Shown: one piece after another, positions 1-4,983 of the stretch
Numbering within the stretch: the stretch's first letter is position 1
Layout: the number at the start of each line of letters is the position of its first letter
From: Actinomycetes bacterium
Lineage (GTDB): Bacteria; Actinomycetota; Actinomycetes; Mycobacteriales; Mycobacteriaceae
Reading direction: 5' to 3'
NCBI GenBank assembly: GCA_023417985.1
Contig: JAEZDV010000145.1
Span: 1-9,757, forward strand
Length of the DNA: 9,757 nucleotides
Made by a program: the position numbers and the translations under genes
Notes under the pieces: model-generated
What the model was told of the DNA's origin: nothing
The model's database searches: none
The model's input: the letters and a program-made list of their open reading frames with translations, nothing else

Positions 1-64
1 GGTCGCGCACCGCCTGTGCTCGTTCGGAGGACGGACGACCGGTGAACTCGGAGACGATGCTCAT
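1..64 (-). CDS. mshD: Probable mycothiol synthase MshD, N-terminal fragment (runs off left edge)
   Basis: Only the first 21 codons are visible. They start at an ATG whose last three bases are shared with the TGA stop of glnR (ATGA overlap, 61-64), which implies translational coupling. The frame is open to the window edge and begins MSIVSEFTGRPSSERAQAVR. The fragment is too short to show a domain. The identification rests on synteny: in mycobacteria the gene directly downstream of glnR (Rv0818) is mshD (Rv0819), the GNAT-type acetyltransferase that makes the last step of mycothiol by acetylating Cys-GlcN-Ins. The acidic/Arg/Ala-rich start suits that family's poorly conserved N-terminus. That a gene starts here is likely; the name is inference. 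Confidence 0.6.
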   Translation of the reverse strand, partial: MSIVSEFTGRPSSERAQAVRD

Positions 65-792
65 TCGGCGAATTCTGCCTCGGACCCCTCCGGCTCCACA
101 GTCATACCCCCGCCTTTGTTGCGGGACGACGGCCGAACGGCCTTGTATCCGACGTTGCGCACCGTGCCGATCAGCGATTCGTACTCGGGACCGAGCTTCG
201 CGCGCAATCGCCGGACGTGCACGTCGACGGTGCGGGTGCCGCCGAAGAAGTCGTAGCCCCACACCTCTTGAAGGAGTTGCGCGCGGGTGAACACGCGGCC
301 CGCATGCTGAGCGAGGTACTTGAGTAGCTCGAACTCCTTGTAGGTGAGGTCGAGTGGACGGCCACGCAACCGCGCAGTGTAGGTGCCTTCGTCGATCGAC
401 AACTCGCCGAGCGTGATCTTGCCGGAACTCTCGGTGCTGACGAGGCCGCCTGCCCGCCCGACGAGGAGCCGCAACCGCGCATCCAGTTCGGCGGGTCCGG
501 TGGTGGTCAGCAGGATGTCGTCGAGACCCCATTCAGGATTGACGGCAACGAGCCCACCCTCGGTGAGCACCGCGATGACCGGAACCGCCGACCCAGTACT
601 GCCCAGCAGGCGACACAGGCCGCGTGCTGCCGCGAGGTCGCTGCGAGCGTCGACGATCGCGATGTCGGCAGAACTGGCCTCGAGCAGTGACGAAACCTCC
701 GTCGGGGCCGGCCGTACCGAGTGCGCGAGCAATGCGAGCGCCGGCAGGACCGCGTCCGGATTGGGGTCGGAGGTCAGAAGGAGAAGCTCCAC
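61..792 (-). CDS. glnR: Orphan OmpR-type response regulator GlnR (global nitrogen regulator)
   Basis: This 243-residue protein has an atypical receiver domain (about 1-112) and an OmpR/PhoB winged helix (about 126-219, including LTYKEFELLKYLAQ at 149-162 and RTVDVHVRRLRAKLG near 187-201). Asp48 in IVDAR matches the conserved Asp of actinobacterial GlnR. The paired acidic residues of normal receivers are reduced to one (SDP at 8-10), and the usual Lys-Pro of the phosphorylation pocket is replaced (TTTGP at 96-100), as expected for a regulator without a cognate kinase. The family activates or represses ammonium assimilation and nitrate genes under nitrogen limitation. The start is a GTG with a good GGAGG at 797-801, 4 nt upstream. 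The gene is divergent from lmeA and overlaps the next gene at 61-64. From memory, the M. tuberculosis counterpart is Rv0818. Confidence 0.92.
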   Translation of the reverse strand: MELLLLTSDPNPDAVLPALALLAHSVRPAPTEVSSLLEASSADIAIVDARSDLAAARGLCRLLGSTGSAVPVIAVLTEGGLVAVNPEWGLDDILLTTTGPAELDARLRLLVGRAGGLVSTESSGKITLGELSIDEGTYTARLRGRPLDLTYKEFELLKYLAQHAGRVFTRAQLLQEVWGYDFFGGTRTVDVHVRRLRAKLGPEYESLIGTVRNVGYKAVRPSSRNKGGGMTVEPEGSEAEFAE

Positions 793-849
793 TGGGCCTC
801 CAGTTCCTCGCGCTACCAGCGCGGATCGGGTGCGTAAACGACGTGCTAC

Positions 850-855
850 AGATTA
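850..855 (-). promoter_or_regulatory. Candidate -10 box of glnR
   Basis: On the minus strand this reads TAATCT, which fits the actinobacterial TANNNT pattern. A start site about 7 nt further on would give a leader of roughly 50 nt before the glnR GTG. No good -35 is present; the expected -35 position lies within the inverted repeat at 867-882, as at promoters that depend on an activator. Assigned by pattern only. Confidence 0.4.
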
Positions 856-866
856 GCGCCCCATTT

Positions 867-882
867 GTTACCGACATGTAAG
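867..882 (-). promoter_or_regulatory. Putative GlnR box in the glnR-lmeA intergenic region
   Basis: On the minus strand this reads CTTAC, six bases, GTAAC. This fits the published GlnR consensus GTnAC-n6-GnAAC with one mismatch, and it also fits the AC-n9-AC form described for mycobacteria. It is almost a perfect inverted repeat. It covers the -35 position of the candidate glnR promoter and could also affect lmeA on the other strand. GlnR autoregulation is an inference; a short degenerate motif of this kind can arise by chance. Confidence 0.4.
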
Positions 883-967
883 CACGACGTCGCAGGTGGA
901 TCGATTCCCACATTCCGGACACGCTGCGCGTGGGCGCGACGCCGTGCCCACCGCTCCGTCGGCCACA

Positions 968-1759
968 ATGGAGGGCGTGCGCAAACTGATCTTCGGTCTC
1001 GTGGTCCTGCTCGGAGTCGCCGTTCTCACCGACTTCGGCGCGGCAGCATGGTCCGAGTACCGCGTCTCCCGTGCCCTGCGCGAGGGCGGAGTGCTCGAGT
1101 CCGATCCCGCGGTCACCATCCACGGTTTCCCGTTCCTCCTGCAGGCCCGGAACGGGCACTACGAGAACGTCGAGATCGTCGCCGACGGGGTGCACACCGA
1201 CATGCTCGGGGACATCACCGTCGAAGCGAACCTCATCGGCGCGCACGCCGCCGCGGGTGAACTGCTCGACGGGTCGATCCGCACCGTCCCAGTGGACCTG
1301 CTGTACGGCCGCGTCCTGATCGACGCGACGGAACTCGGACAGCTCTACAACATCCCTGACCTGCAGATTTCCGCTCCCCCGGAGAGCAAGTCCGACGGCA
1401 CCGGTGGCTCGGGGGGCTCCGGCCCGACGACGGCCGGAGGTGTCGTTCTCACCGGCACCGTGCCGATCGGGCCCGAACCCGCGACGGTCAGCGTGCAGGC
1501 CGACCTGGTCCTCGACGGTGACCGCGTGCACATCGTGGCGTCGGACCTCTACTTCGGCCGGGAAGGGCGCGCGGACTTCACCGTGCCCGACGCACTGAAG
1601 CCGGTCGTGCTCGGCCTGTTCACCACGACGATCGAACCGCAGGATCTTCCCTTCGGCGTCAAGCCGACGTTCGTGGAGGCCCGGGGGTCGCGCATCGTCA
1701 TCGAGGGCGAAGCCCCCGACGTTGTCATCGATCTCACCGAGGTACAGACCGCACAATGA
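968..1759 (+). CDS. lmeA: LmeA-like lipid-binding envelope protein (DUF2993)
   Basis: This 263-residue protein has one hydrophobic N-terminal segment (about 5-21, a membrane anchor or uncleaved signal) and then a DUF2993 domain outside the membrane. The typical family segment GFPFLLQARNGHYENVEI is at 53-70. In mycobacteria LmeA binds phospholipids in the periplasm and is needed to elongate the mannan of lipomannan and lipoarabinomannan. From memory, Rv0817c/MSMEG_5785 occupies the same place next to glnR. A Gly/Ser/Thr-rich stretch at about 142-158 looks like a flexible loop inserted in the domain. The start is uncertain: ATG 968 is chosen because the frame from the GTG at 896 would add a charged, non-signal-like extension. 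GTG 977 is also possible, but its GGAGGG is too close. The 3' end overlaps thiX by ATGA. Confidence 0.85.
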   Translation: MEGVRKLIFGLVVLLGVAVLTDFGAAAWSEYRVSRALREGGVLESDPAVTIHGFPFLLQARNGHYENVEIVADGVHTDMLGDITVEANLIGAHAAAGELLDGSIRTVPVDLLYGRVLIDATELGQLYNIPDLQISAPPESKSDGTGGSGGSGPTTAGGVVLTGTVPIGPEPATVSVQADLVLDGDRVHIVASDLYFGREGRADFTVPDALKPVVLGLFTTTIEPQDLPFGVKPTFVEARGSRIVIEGEAPDVVIDLTEVQTAQ

Positions 1760-2181
1760 TCGCTCTCGTCGTCCTGTTCATCGTGATCGTCGCCACACTT
1801 GTGGTCGGGGTGGCGTTGCGCACACGCTCCGGCAAGGTTCGCGCGACCGACTCGGCAGACTCCGATCCCGGGCGCGGCGTCGACCCCACCCTCGCGGCGG
1901 TCGGGGTCGGCAACGGGGTTCCCGTGATCCTGCATTTCTCCGCCCCTTGGTGCGGACCGTGCGCGTCGGTGCGACGCGTGATCGCCCGCGTTCTGGAGGA
2001 CCGGCCCGAGGGTGCACTCGACGTCGAGCTCGATCTGGACGACAATCCCGTTCCCGCAAGGCAACTCGGCGTGATGTCGTTGCCCACCACATTCGTGTTC
2101 GACGCTGCCGGTCGCGAGCGTTTCCGGGTCTCGGGAGTGCCCGAAGCCGCCGATCTGCGTACCGCTCTGGCGGAGTTGTAG
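1756..2181 (+). CDS. thiX: Membrane-anchored thioredoxin-like protein (ThiX/TrxA-like)
   Basis: This 141-residue protein has a single N-terminal hydrophobic helix (about 1-21) followed by a compact thioredoxin fold. The redox motif WCGPC is at 65-69 (Cys66 and Cys69), and the conserved cis-Pro is in SLPTTFVF (Pro110). It should catalyse dithiol-disulfide exchange. Only one helix is present, and the Arg-rich segment after it (RTRSGKVR, 22-29) suggests by the positive-inside rule that the domain faces the cytoplasm. The ATG overlaps the lmeA stop (ATGA) and has only a distant GAGGT, so it is probably translated by coupling to lmeA. From memory, Rv0816c (thiX) is the M. tuberculosis equivalent. 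Its neighbours downstream are sulfur genes, so it may reduce persulfides or keep the sulfurtransferase active, but that partnership is inferred. Confidence 0.88.
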   Translation: MIALVVLFIVIVATLVVGVALRTRSGKVRATDSADSDPGRGVDPTLAAVGVGNGVPVILHFSAPWCGPCASVRRVIARVLEDRPEGALDVELDLDDNPVPARQLGVMSLPTTFVFDAAGRERFRVSGVPEAADLRTALAEL

Positions 2182-2214
2182 AACCGGGTGGTCCTATTTC
2201 CCCGGATCTTCGGT

Positions 2215-2220
2215 TAAACT
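2215..2220 (+). promoter_or_regulatory. -10 box of the cysteine leader/sulfur operon, leaderless arrangement
   Basis: TAAACT fits TANNNT. Exactly six bases separate it from the GTG at 2227, so transcription would start on the G of the start codon and give a leaderless mRNA. No convincing -35 is seen at the expected position near 2192-2197, which is common in actinobacteria. The box lies 33 nt after the thiX stop, so the sulfur operon has its own promoter. Confidence 0.65.
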
Positions 2221-2226
2221 CCTCGC

Positions 2227-2313
2227 GTGTCCACACGCCAGGAGCTGATGCTCACCCGACGCCGCGCAGTCGATCTGTGCCGCCTCGGCGCGTGTTGTTG
2301 TCCCTGCTGCTGA
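2227..2313 (+). CDS. Polycysteine leader peptide, leaderless, controlling the sulfur operon
   Basis: This is a 28-codon ORF starting with GTG at the predicted transcription start. Its middle reads ELMLTRRRAVDLCRLGA (residues 6-22) and its end is CCCPCC followed by TGA, so six of 28 residues are Cys and five of them fall in the last six. The RRRAVDLCR core resembles the putative leader peptides annotated in many actinobacteria. Leaderless polycysteine short ORFs are established in mycobacteria as cysteine-responsive attenuators ahead of the same sulfurtransferase operon (M. smegmatis Ms5788A, from memory). The peptide itself probably has no function after synthesis: slow decoding of Cys codons when Cys-tRNA is scarce is the signal. 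There is no Shine-Dalgarno because the mRNA has no leader. It lies in the gap between thiX and the DUF4395 gene. Confidence 0.88.
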   Translation: MSTRQELMLTRRRAVDLCRLGACCCPCC

Positions 2314-2464
2314 CCTGTAGCCGCTGACCGCAAGGTTGTCCGTCCCTTCATCGACGGACTCCGTCCCGGTCTTCCGCTGCCGTCGTCTCTGATGCGTTCT
2401 TCCACGGCCGTTCGCCTTTGCGAACCCGAATTCCGCTCGACATTCTCGGATTACAGCAGGAGCA
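2303..2464 (+). promoter_or_regulatory. Cysteine-responsive translational attenuator RNA
   Basis: The leader Cys codons and the DUF4395 ribosome-binding site can pair: CCTGCTG at 2303-2309 is the exact complement of CAGCAGG at 2454-2460. After a C-A mismatch, TGT at 2299-2301 can pair with GCA at 2462-2464 through one wobble. Between these arms are a perfect 7-bp hairpin (2338-2344 with 2353-2359), competing partners for its GACGG arm at 2361-2365 and 2380-2385, and a perfect 6-bp hairpin with a CTTT loop (2410-2415 with 2420-2425). No run of T follows any stem, so the control is probably translational rather than by termination. The inferred model is that a ribosome stalled on Cys codons covers 2293-2310 and releases the downstream site. 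Pairing was found by eye, without folding energies. Confidence 0.6.
2458..2462 (+). promoter_or_regulatory. Shine-Dalgarno site that sets the DUF4395 start
   Basis: AGGAG lies 7 nt before the ATG at 2470. This supports that ATG over the in-frame ATG at 2392, which has no such site and would translate the attenuator hairpins. Part of this site is the arm complementary to the leader Cys codons. Confidence 0.8.
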
Positions 2465-2469
2465 CTCTC

Positions 2470-2934
2470 ATGTCCGTTCCCGATTCCACCCGTGCCGGCA
2501 ACCAGGTCGACGTCCGCGGACCGCGTTTCGCCGCGTGGGTCACCACCGCCGTACTGACGGTCGTGCTGCTCATCGCAACCGTTGCGAACACCGCCGCGGG
2601 CCTCGTGCTCGGAGTGCAGGCCGTCGTCTTCGCGCTCGGTGCAGCGTTCGGTCCGCGACGCAGCCCCTACGGAGCAGTGTTCGCTCGCCTCGTCGCGCCC
2701 CGCCTGAACGCACCTACCGACGTCGAACCTGTTGCGCCCCTGCGTTTTGCGCAGTTGGTCGGATTCGTTTTCGCGGCGGTGGGCACGGTCGCGTTTCTGC
2801 TCGGGGCCGGAACGGTCGGCATCGTCGCGACCGGTTTCGCGCTGTTCGCGGCTCTCCTGAACGCCGCCTTCGGCTTCTGCCTCGGTTGCCAGATCTACCC
2901 GCTCGTCGCCCGGCTCCGTCCGGTCGCCGCCTGA
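2470..2934 (+). CDS. DUF4395 domain integral membrane protein
   Basis: This 154-residue protein shows the family's N-terminal pattern DVRGPRFAAWVT (14-25), then about four hydrophobic helices: 26-42, 43-60, 95-112 and 114-133. Near the C-terminus is FCLGCQIYPL (136-145), which holds a conserved CxxC pair (Cys137 and Cys140) at a membrane boundary. DUF4395 proteins are often found beside thioredoxins and rhodaneses and are suspected to work in membrane thiol or sulfur chemistry, but no reaction is established. Here the gene stands between a thioredoxin and a sulfurtransferase, and it is the first gene under the polycysteine attenuator. Its start is set by AGGAG at 2458-2462. The gap to cysA is 50 nt with no terminator. 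Confidence 0.85.
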   Translation: MSVPDSTRAGNQVDVRGPRFAAWVTTAVLTVVLLIATVANTAAGLVLGVQAVVFALGAAFGPRRSPYGAVFARLVAPRLNAPTDVEPVAPLRFAQLVGFVFAAVGTVAFLLGAGTVGIVATGFALFAALLNAAFGFCLGCQIYPLVARLRPVAA

Positions 2935-2984
2935 TTCCTCCCCCGCTTCATCCACTTCACGTTCCACCACCGAAAGGACTATCC

Positions 2985-3818
2985 ATGGCTCGCTCCGACG
3001 TCCTGGTCTCCGCCGATTGGGCTGAGCAGAACCTCCATGCCCCCAAGACGGTGTTCATCGAGGTCGACGAGGACACCAGTGCCTACGACGGCGGCCATAT
3101 CGAAGGTGCCATCCGCCTCGACTGGCGCAAGGACCTGCAGGACGGGATTCGCCGCGACTTCCTGAACCAGGAACAGTTCTCGGCGTTGCTGTCGGCCAAG
3201 GGTGTCGCCAACGACGACACCGTTGTGCTCTACGGCGGCAACAACAACTGGTTCGCGGCTTACGCCTACTGGTACTTCAAGCTGTACGGCCATCAGGACA
3301 TCAAGCTGATCGACGGGGGCCGCAAGAAGTGGGAACTCGACGGCCGCCCACTGTCGAAGGACGAGGTCACCCGCCCCACCACCGAGTACAAGGCCCAGGC
3401 GCCGGACAACTCGATCCGCGCCTTCCGCGACGAGGTCATCGCCGCAATCGGCACGAAGAATCTCGTCGACGTCCGGTCGCCCGACGAGTTTGCCGGCAAG
3501 ATCCTCGCCCCGGCACACCTGCCGCAGGAGCAGGCCCAGCAGCGCGGCCACGTCCCCGGCGCCGTCAACATTCCGTGGAGCACCACCGCCAACGAGGACG
3601 GCACCTTCAAGTCCGACGACGAACTCACCGCGCTCTACGCGAAGAAGGGATTCGACGACAGCAAGGAAACCATCGCCTACTGCCGGATCGGCGAGCGCTC
3701 GAGCCACACCTGGTTCGTGTTGCAGGAGATCCTCGGCAAGCAGAACGTCAAGAACTACGACGGCAGCTGGGTGGAATACGGCTCGCTCGTCGGCGCACCG
3801 ATCGAATTGGGAGCATAA
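2985..3818 (+). CDS. cysA: Thiosulfate sulfurtransferase (rhodanese), CysA/SseA type
   Basis: This 277-residue two-domain rhodanese has the same length I recall for M. tuberculosis CysA2 (Rv0815c). The N-terminal inactive domain spans about 1-130, with YDGGHIEGAIRLDW at 34-47. The catalytic domain starts near 140 and has LVDVRSPDEFAGK (160-172) and the active-site loop CRIGERSS (233-240) with catalytic Cys233. The protein moves sulfane sulfur from thiosulfate or a persulfide to a thiol or cyanide acceptor in the cytoplasm. The start ATG is preceded by AAAGGA at 2973-2978 with 6 nt spacing; an in-frame upstream extension to 2418 overlaps the DUF4395 gene and is rejected. sseC follows after 2 nt. 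Expression should fall when cysteine is plentiful, through the upstream attenuator. The symbol is the mycobacterial usage and is not the sulfate ATPase also called CysA. Confidence 0.95.
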   Translation: MARSDVLVSADWAEQNLHAPKTVFIEVDEDTSAYDGGHIEGAIRLDWRKDLQDGIRRDFLNQEQFSALLSAKGVANDDTVVLYGGNNNWFAAYAYWYFKLYGHQDIKLIDGGRKKWELDGRPLSKDEVTRPTTEYKAQAPDNSIRAFRDEVIAAIGTKNLVDVRSPDEFAGKILAPAHLPQEQAQQRGHVPGAVNIPWSTTANEDGTFKSDDELTALYAKKGFDDSKETIAYCRIGERSSHTWFVLQEILGKQNVKNYDGSWVEYGSLVGAPIELGA

Positions 3819-3820
3819 AT

Positions 3821-4126
3821 ATGTGCGGAGCACCTGTTCAGAGCCAGAGCCTGCCCGCAGGCGTGGATGTCGAGAAGGAAACGGTCATCACCGGCCGGGT
3901 CCTCAACGGCGACGGTGAGCCGGTCGGTGGCGCTTTCGTGCGTCTGCTGGACGGCACCGACGAGTTCACCGCCGAGGTCGTCGCGTCCGCGACCGGCGAC
4001 TTCCGGTTCTTCGCCGCACCCGGGCAGTGGAAGGTTCGCGCTCTGTCGAGCACCGGCAACGGCACCTCGACCGTGAGCCCGACCGCTCCCGGCGTGCACA
4101 ACGTCGACGTGACGGTCGCCAAGTAG
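3821..4126 (+). CDS. sseC: SseC-like protein (DUF1416), sulfurtransferase partner
   Basis: This 101-residue soluble protein begins MCGAP and contains VDVEKETVITGRVLNGDGEP (15-34), then AFVRLLDGTDEFTAEVVASA and TGDFRFFAAPGQWKVRALS. The pattern resembles a small beta-sandwich of the carboxypeptidase-regulatory/CNA-B type. It matches mycobacterial SseC (Rv0814c, about 100 residues, from memory) very closely. The molecular role is not established. The constant pairing with the sulfurtransferase suggests a structural or carrier role in sulfur metabolism, and the only Cys, at position 2, could be relevant. It begins 2 nt after the cysA stop, with TGGGAG at 3808-3813 as its ribosome site, so the two are certainly co-transcribed. 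A hairpin terminator follows. Confidence 0.9.
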   Translation: MCGAPVQSQSLPAGVDVEKETVITGRVLNGDGEPVGGAFVRLLDGTDEFTAEVVASATGDFRFFAAPGQWKVRALSSTGNGTSTVSPTAPGVHNVDVTVAK

Positions 4127-4142
4127 CGCGTCCGGCACGAGC

Positions 4143-4191
4143 CACGAAGGGCCTCGCTCCCCGATCGCCGGGAGCGGGGCCCTTTGTCGTG
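4143..4191 (+). terminator. Hairpin terminator of the sulfur operon
   Basis: This is a long inverted repeat just after sseC. CGCTCCC (4155-4161) pairs with GGGAGCG (4170-4176), GGGCC (4149-4153) pairs with GGCCC (4178-4182), and outer CACGA (4143-4147) pairs with TCGTG (4187-4191), around an 8-nt loop. The T-run is short (TTT at 4183-4185), which is usual in high-GC actinobacteria. Confidence 0.8.
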
Positions 4192-4210
4192 GAGCGGAGG
4201 GCGTGCAGTC

Positions 4211-4216
4211 TAGAAT
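4211..4216 (+). promoter_or_regulatory. -10 box of the micropeptide/nitrobindin-like operon, leaderless arrangement
   Basis: TAGAAT fits TANNNT well and is followed by exactly six bases and then GTG at 4223. This is the same geometry as the promoter at 2215-2220 and predicts a leaderless transcript. It lies after the sseC terminator, so the two genes that follow form a separate unit. Confidence 0.65.
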
Positions 4217-4222
4217 GGCGCC

Positions 4223-4321
4223 GTGGTCATCTTCTTCGAAGTTTTGCTGGTCCTGGCAGCGGTGCTCATCACCTGGTTCGCGCTGTACACCATCTACCGC
4301 CTGGTCTCCGACGGGTCATGA
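4223..4321 (+). CDS. Small membrane protein (32 residues), leaderless, unknown function
   Basis: This short ORF starts with GTG at the predicted transcription start and reads MVIFFEVLLVLAAVLITWFA over its first 20 residues, ending YRLVSDGS. It is essentially one hydrophobic helix (about 3-25) with a short polar tail carrying one Arg. I do not recognise a function. Its reality is supported by the TAGAAT box placed exactly 6 nt upstream, by the sharp membrane-helix character, and by the ATGA overlap of its stop with the start of the next gene. It could be a small membrane protein in its own right, or it could mainly serve to deliver ribosomes to the nitrobindin-like gene. Confidence 0.75.
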   Translation: MVIFFEVLLVLAAVLITWFALYTIYRLVSDGS

Positions 4322-4983
4322 CGGACCAGCCGGACGGCGGCACTCGGCGTAGCGGCGACGAGGCGATTGCGCGCGCAGCAGAGCGGGCGCAGGTCACCTC
4401 CGAGCTGAACATCCCCGTGCTGTCGGGTCTGCCCGGCGCCGACGACACCGCGAATCTGCGGCACGGCGCCGATCTGAACCCTGCCCTGCTCGCGCTCCTC
4501 CCGTTGGTGGGCGTGTGGCGCGGCGAGGGTGAGGCACACGACCCCGAGACCGCCACCGATTACCCGTTCGGGCAGCAGATCGTCGTCGCACACAACGGCG
4601 GCGACTATCTCGTATGGGAGGCCCGCTCGTGGCGTCTCGACGAGAACGGCGAATTCGTCGCCGAGGATCGCCGGGAGAGCGGGTTCTGGCGCGTCGCCGG
4701 CACCGGTGGACCGGACAGCGACGATCCCGAAACCCTCGAGTTGCTGCTCACCCACAGTTCCGGTGTCGTGGAGTTGTACTACGGCACGGCGCTGACCCAA
4801 TCGTCCTGGGAACTCGCCACCGACGTGGTGATTCGTACCCGGTCCGGCGAAGTCGTGGGCGGCGCCAAGCGCCTGTACGGCATCGTCGAAGGCGGCGATC
4901 TCGCCTACGTCGAGGAACGCGTCACCGCGGACGGCGACATGCGGCCGCGCATGTCTGCGCGGCTCGCACGCCACGTCGGCTAA
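4318..4983 (+). CDS. Nitrobindin-like / FABP-family protein without the heme His
   Basis: This 221-residue protein has a polar N-terminal extension of about 55 residues and then a nitrobindin-type beta-barrel. Family landmarks are PLVGVWRGEGE (62-72), the FGQQIVVAHNG region (82-92), LELLLTHSSGVVELYYG and the C-terminal strand RMSARLARHVG (211-221). True nitrobindins bind ferric heme through a His in the C-terminal HLxAxL segment (Rv2717c His155, from memory). At the aligned place this protein has Arg (RMSARL), so it belongs with the Rv0813c-like 'ferric nitrobindin-like' group noted to lack the ligand. A small hydrophobic ligand or another function is likely but unproven. It starts at an ATG overlapping the micropeptide stop, with no clear Shine-Dalgarno of its own, so it depends on coupling. 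Its stop overlaps the stop of the opposing transporter gene. Confidence 0.87.
   Translation: MTDQPDGGTRRSGDEAIARAAERAQVTSELNIPVLSGLPGADDTANLRHGADLNPALLALLPLVGVWRGEGEAHDPETATDYPFGQQIVVAHNGGDYLVWEARSWRLDENGEFVAEDRRESGFWRVAGTGGPDSDDPETLELLLTHSSGVVELYYGTALTQSSWELATDVVIRTRSGEVVGGAKRLYGIVEGGDLAYVEERVTADGDMRPRMSARLARHVG

Noticed and set aside
533..1756. 407-residue minus-strand ORF antisense to lmeA
   Set aside because: It overlaps lmeA and glnR, is rich in Gly/Arg/Asp/His without domain pattern, and is explained by GC-rich codon bias opposite a real gene.
2184..2205. CCGGG/CCCGG inverted repeat after thiX considered as a terminator
   Set aside because: It is only 5 bp with a 12-nt loop and no T-run; thiX transcripts may read into the leader.
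2392..2469. In-frame ATG at 2392 that would lengthen the DUF4395 protein by 26 residues
   Set aside because: It has no Shine-Dalgarno, the extension is not membrane- or signal-like, and it would translate through the attenuator hairpins; ATG 2470 has AGGAG at 7 nt.
2418..2984. Upstream in-frame extension of the sulfurtransferase
   Set aside because: It is an Arg/Pro-rich shadow frame of the DUF4395 gene; ATG 2985 has AAAGGA and gives the family length of 277 residues.
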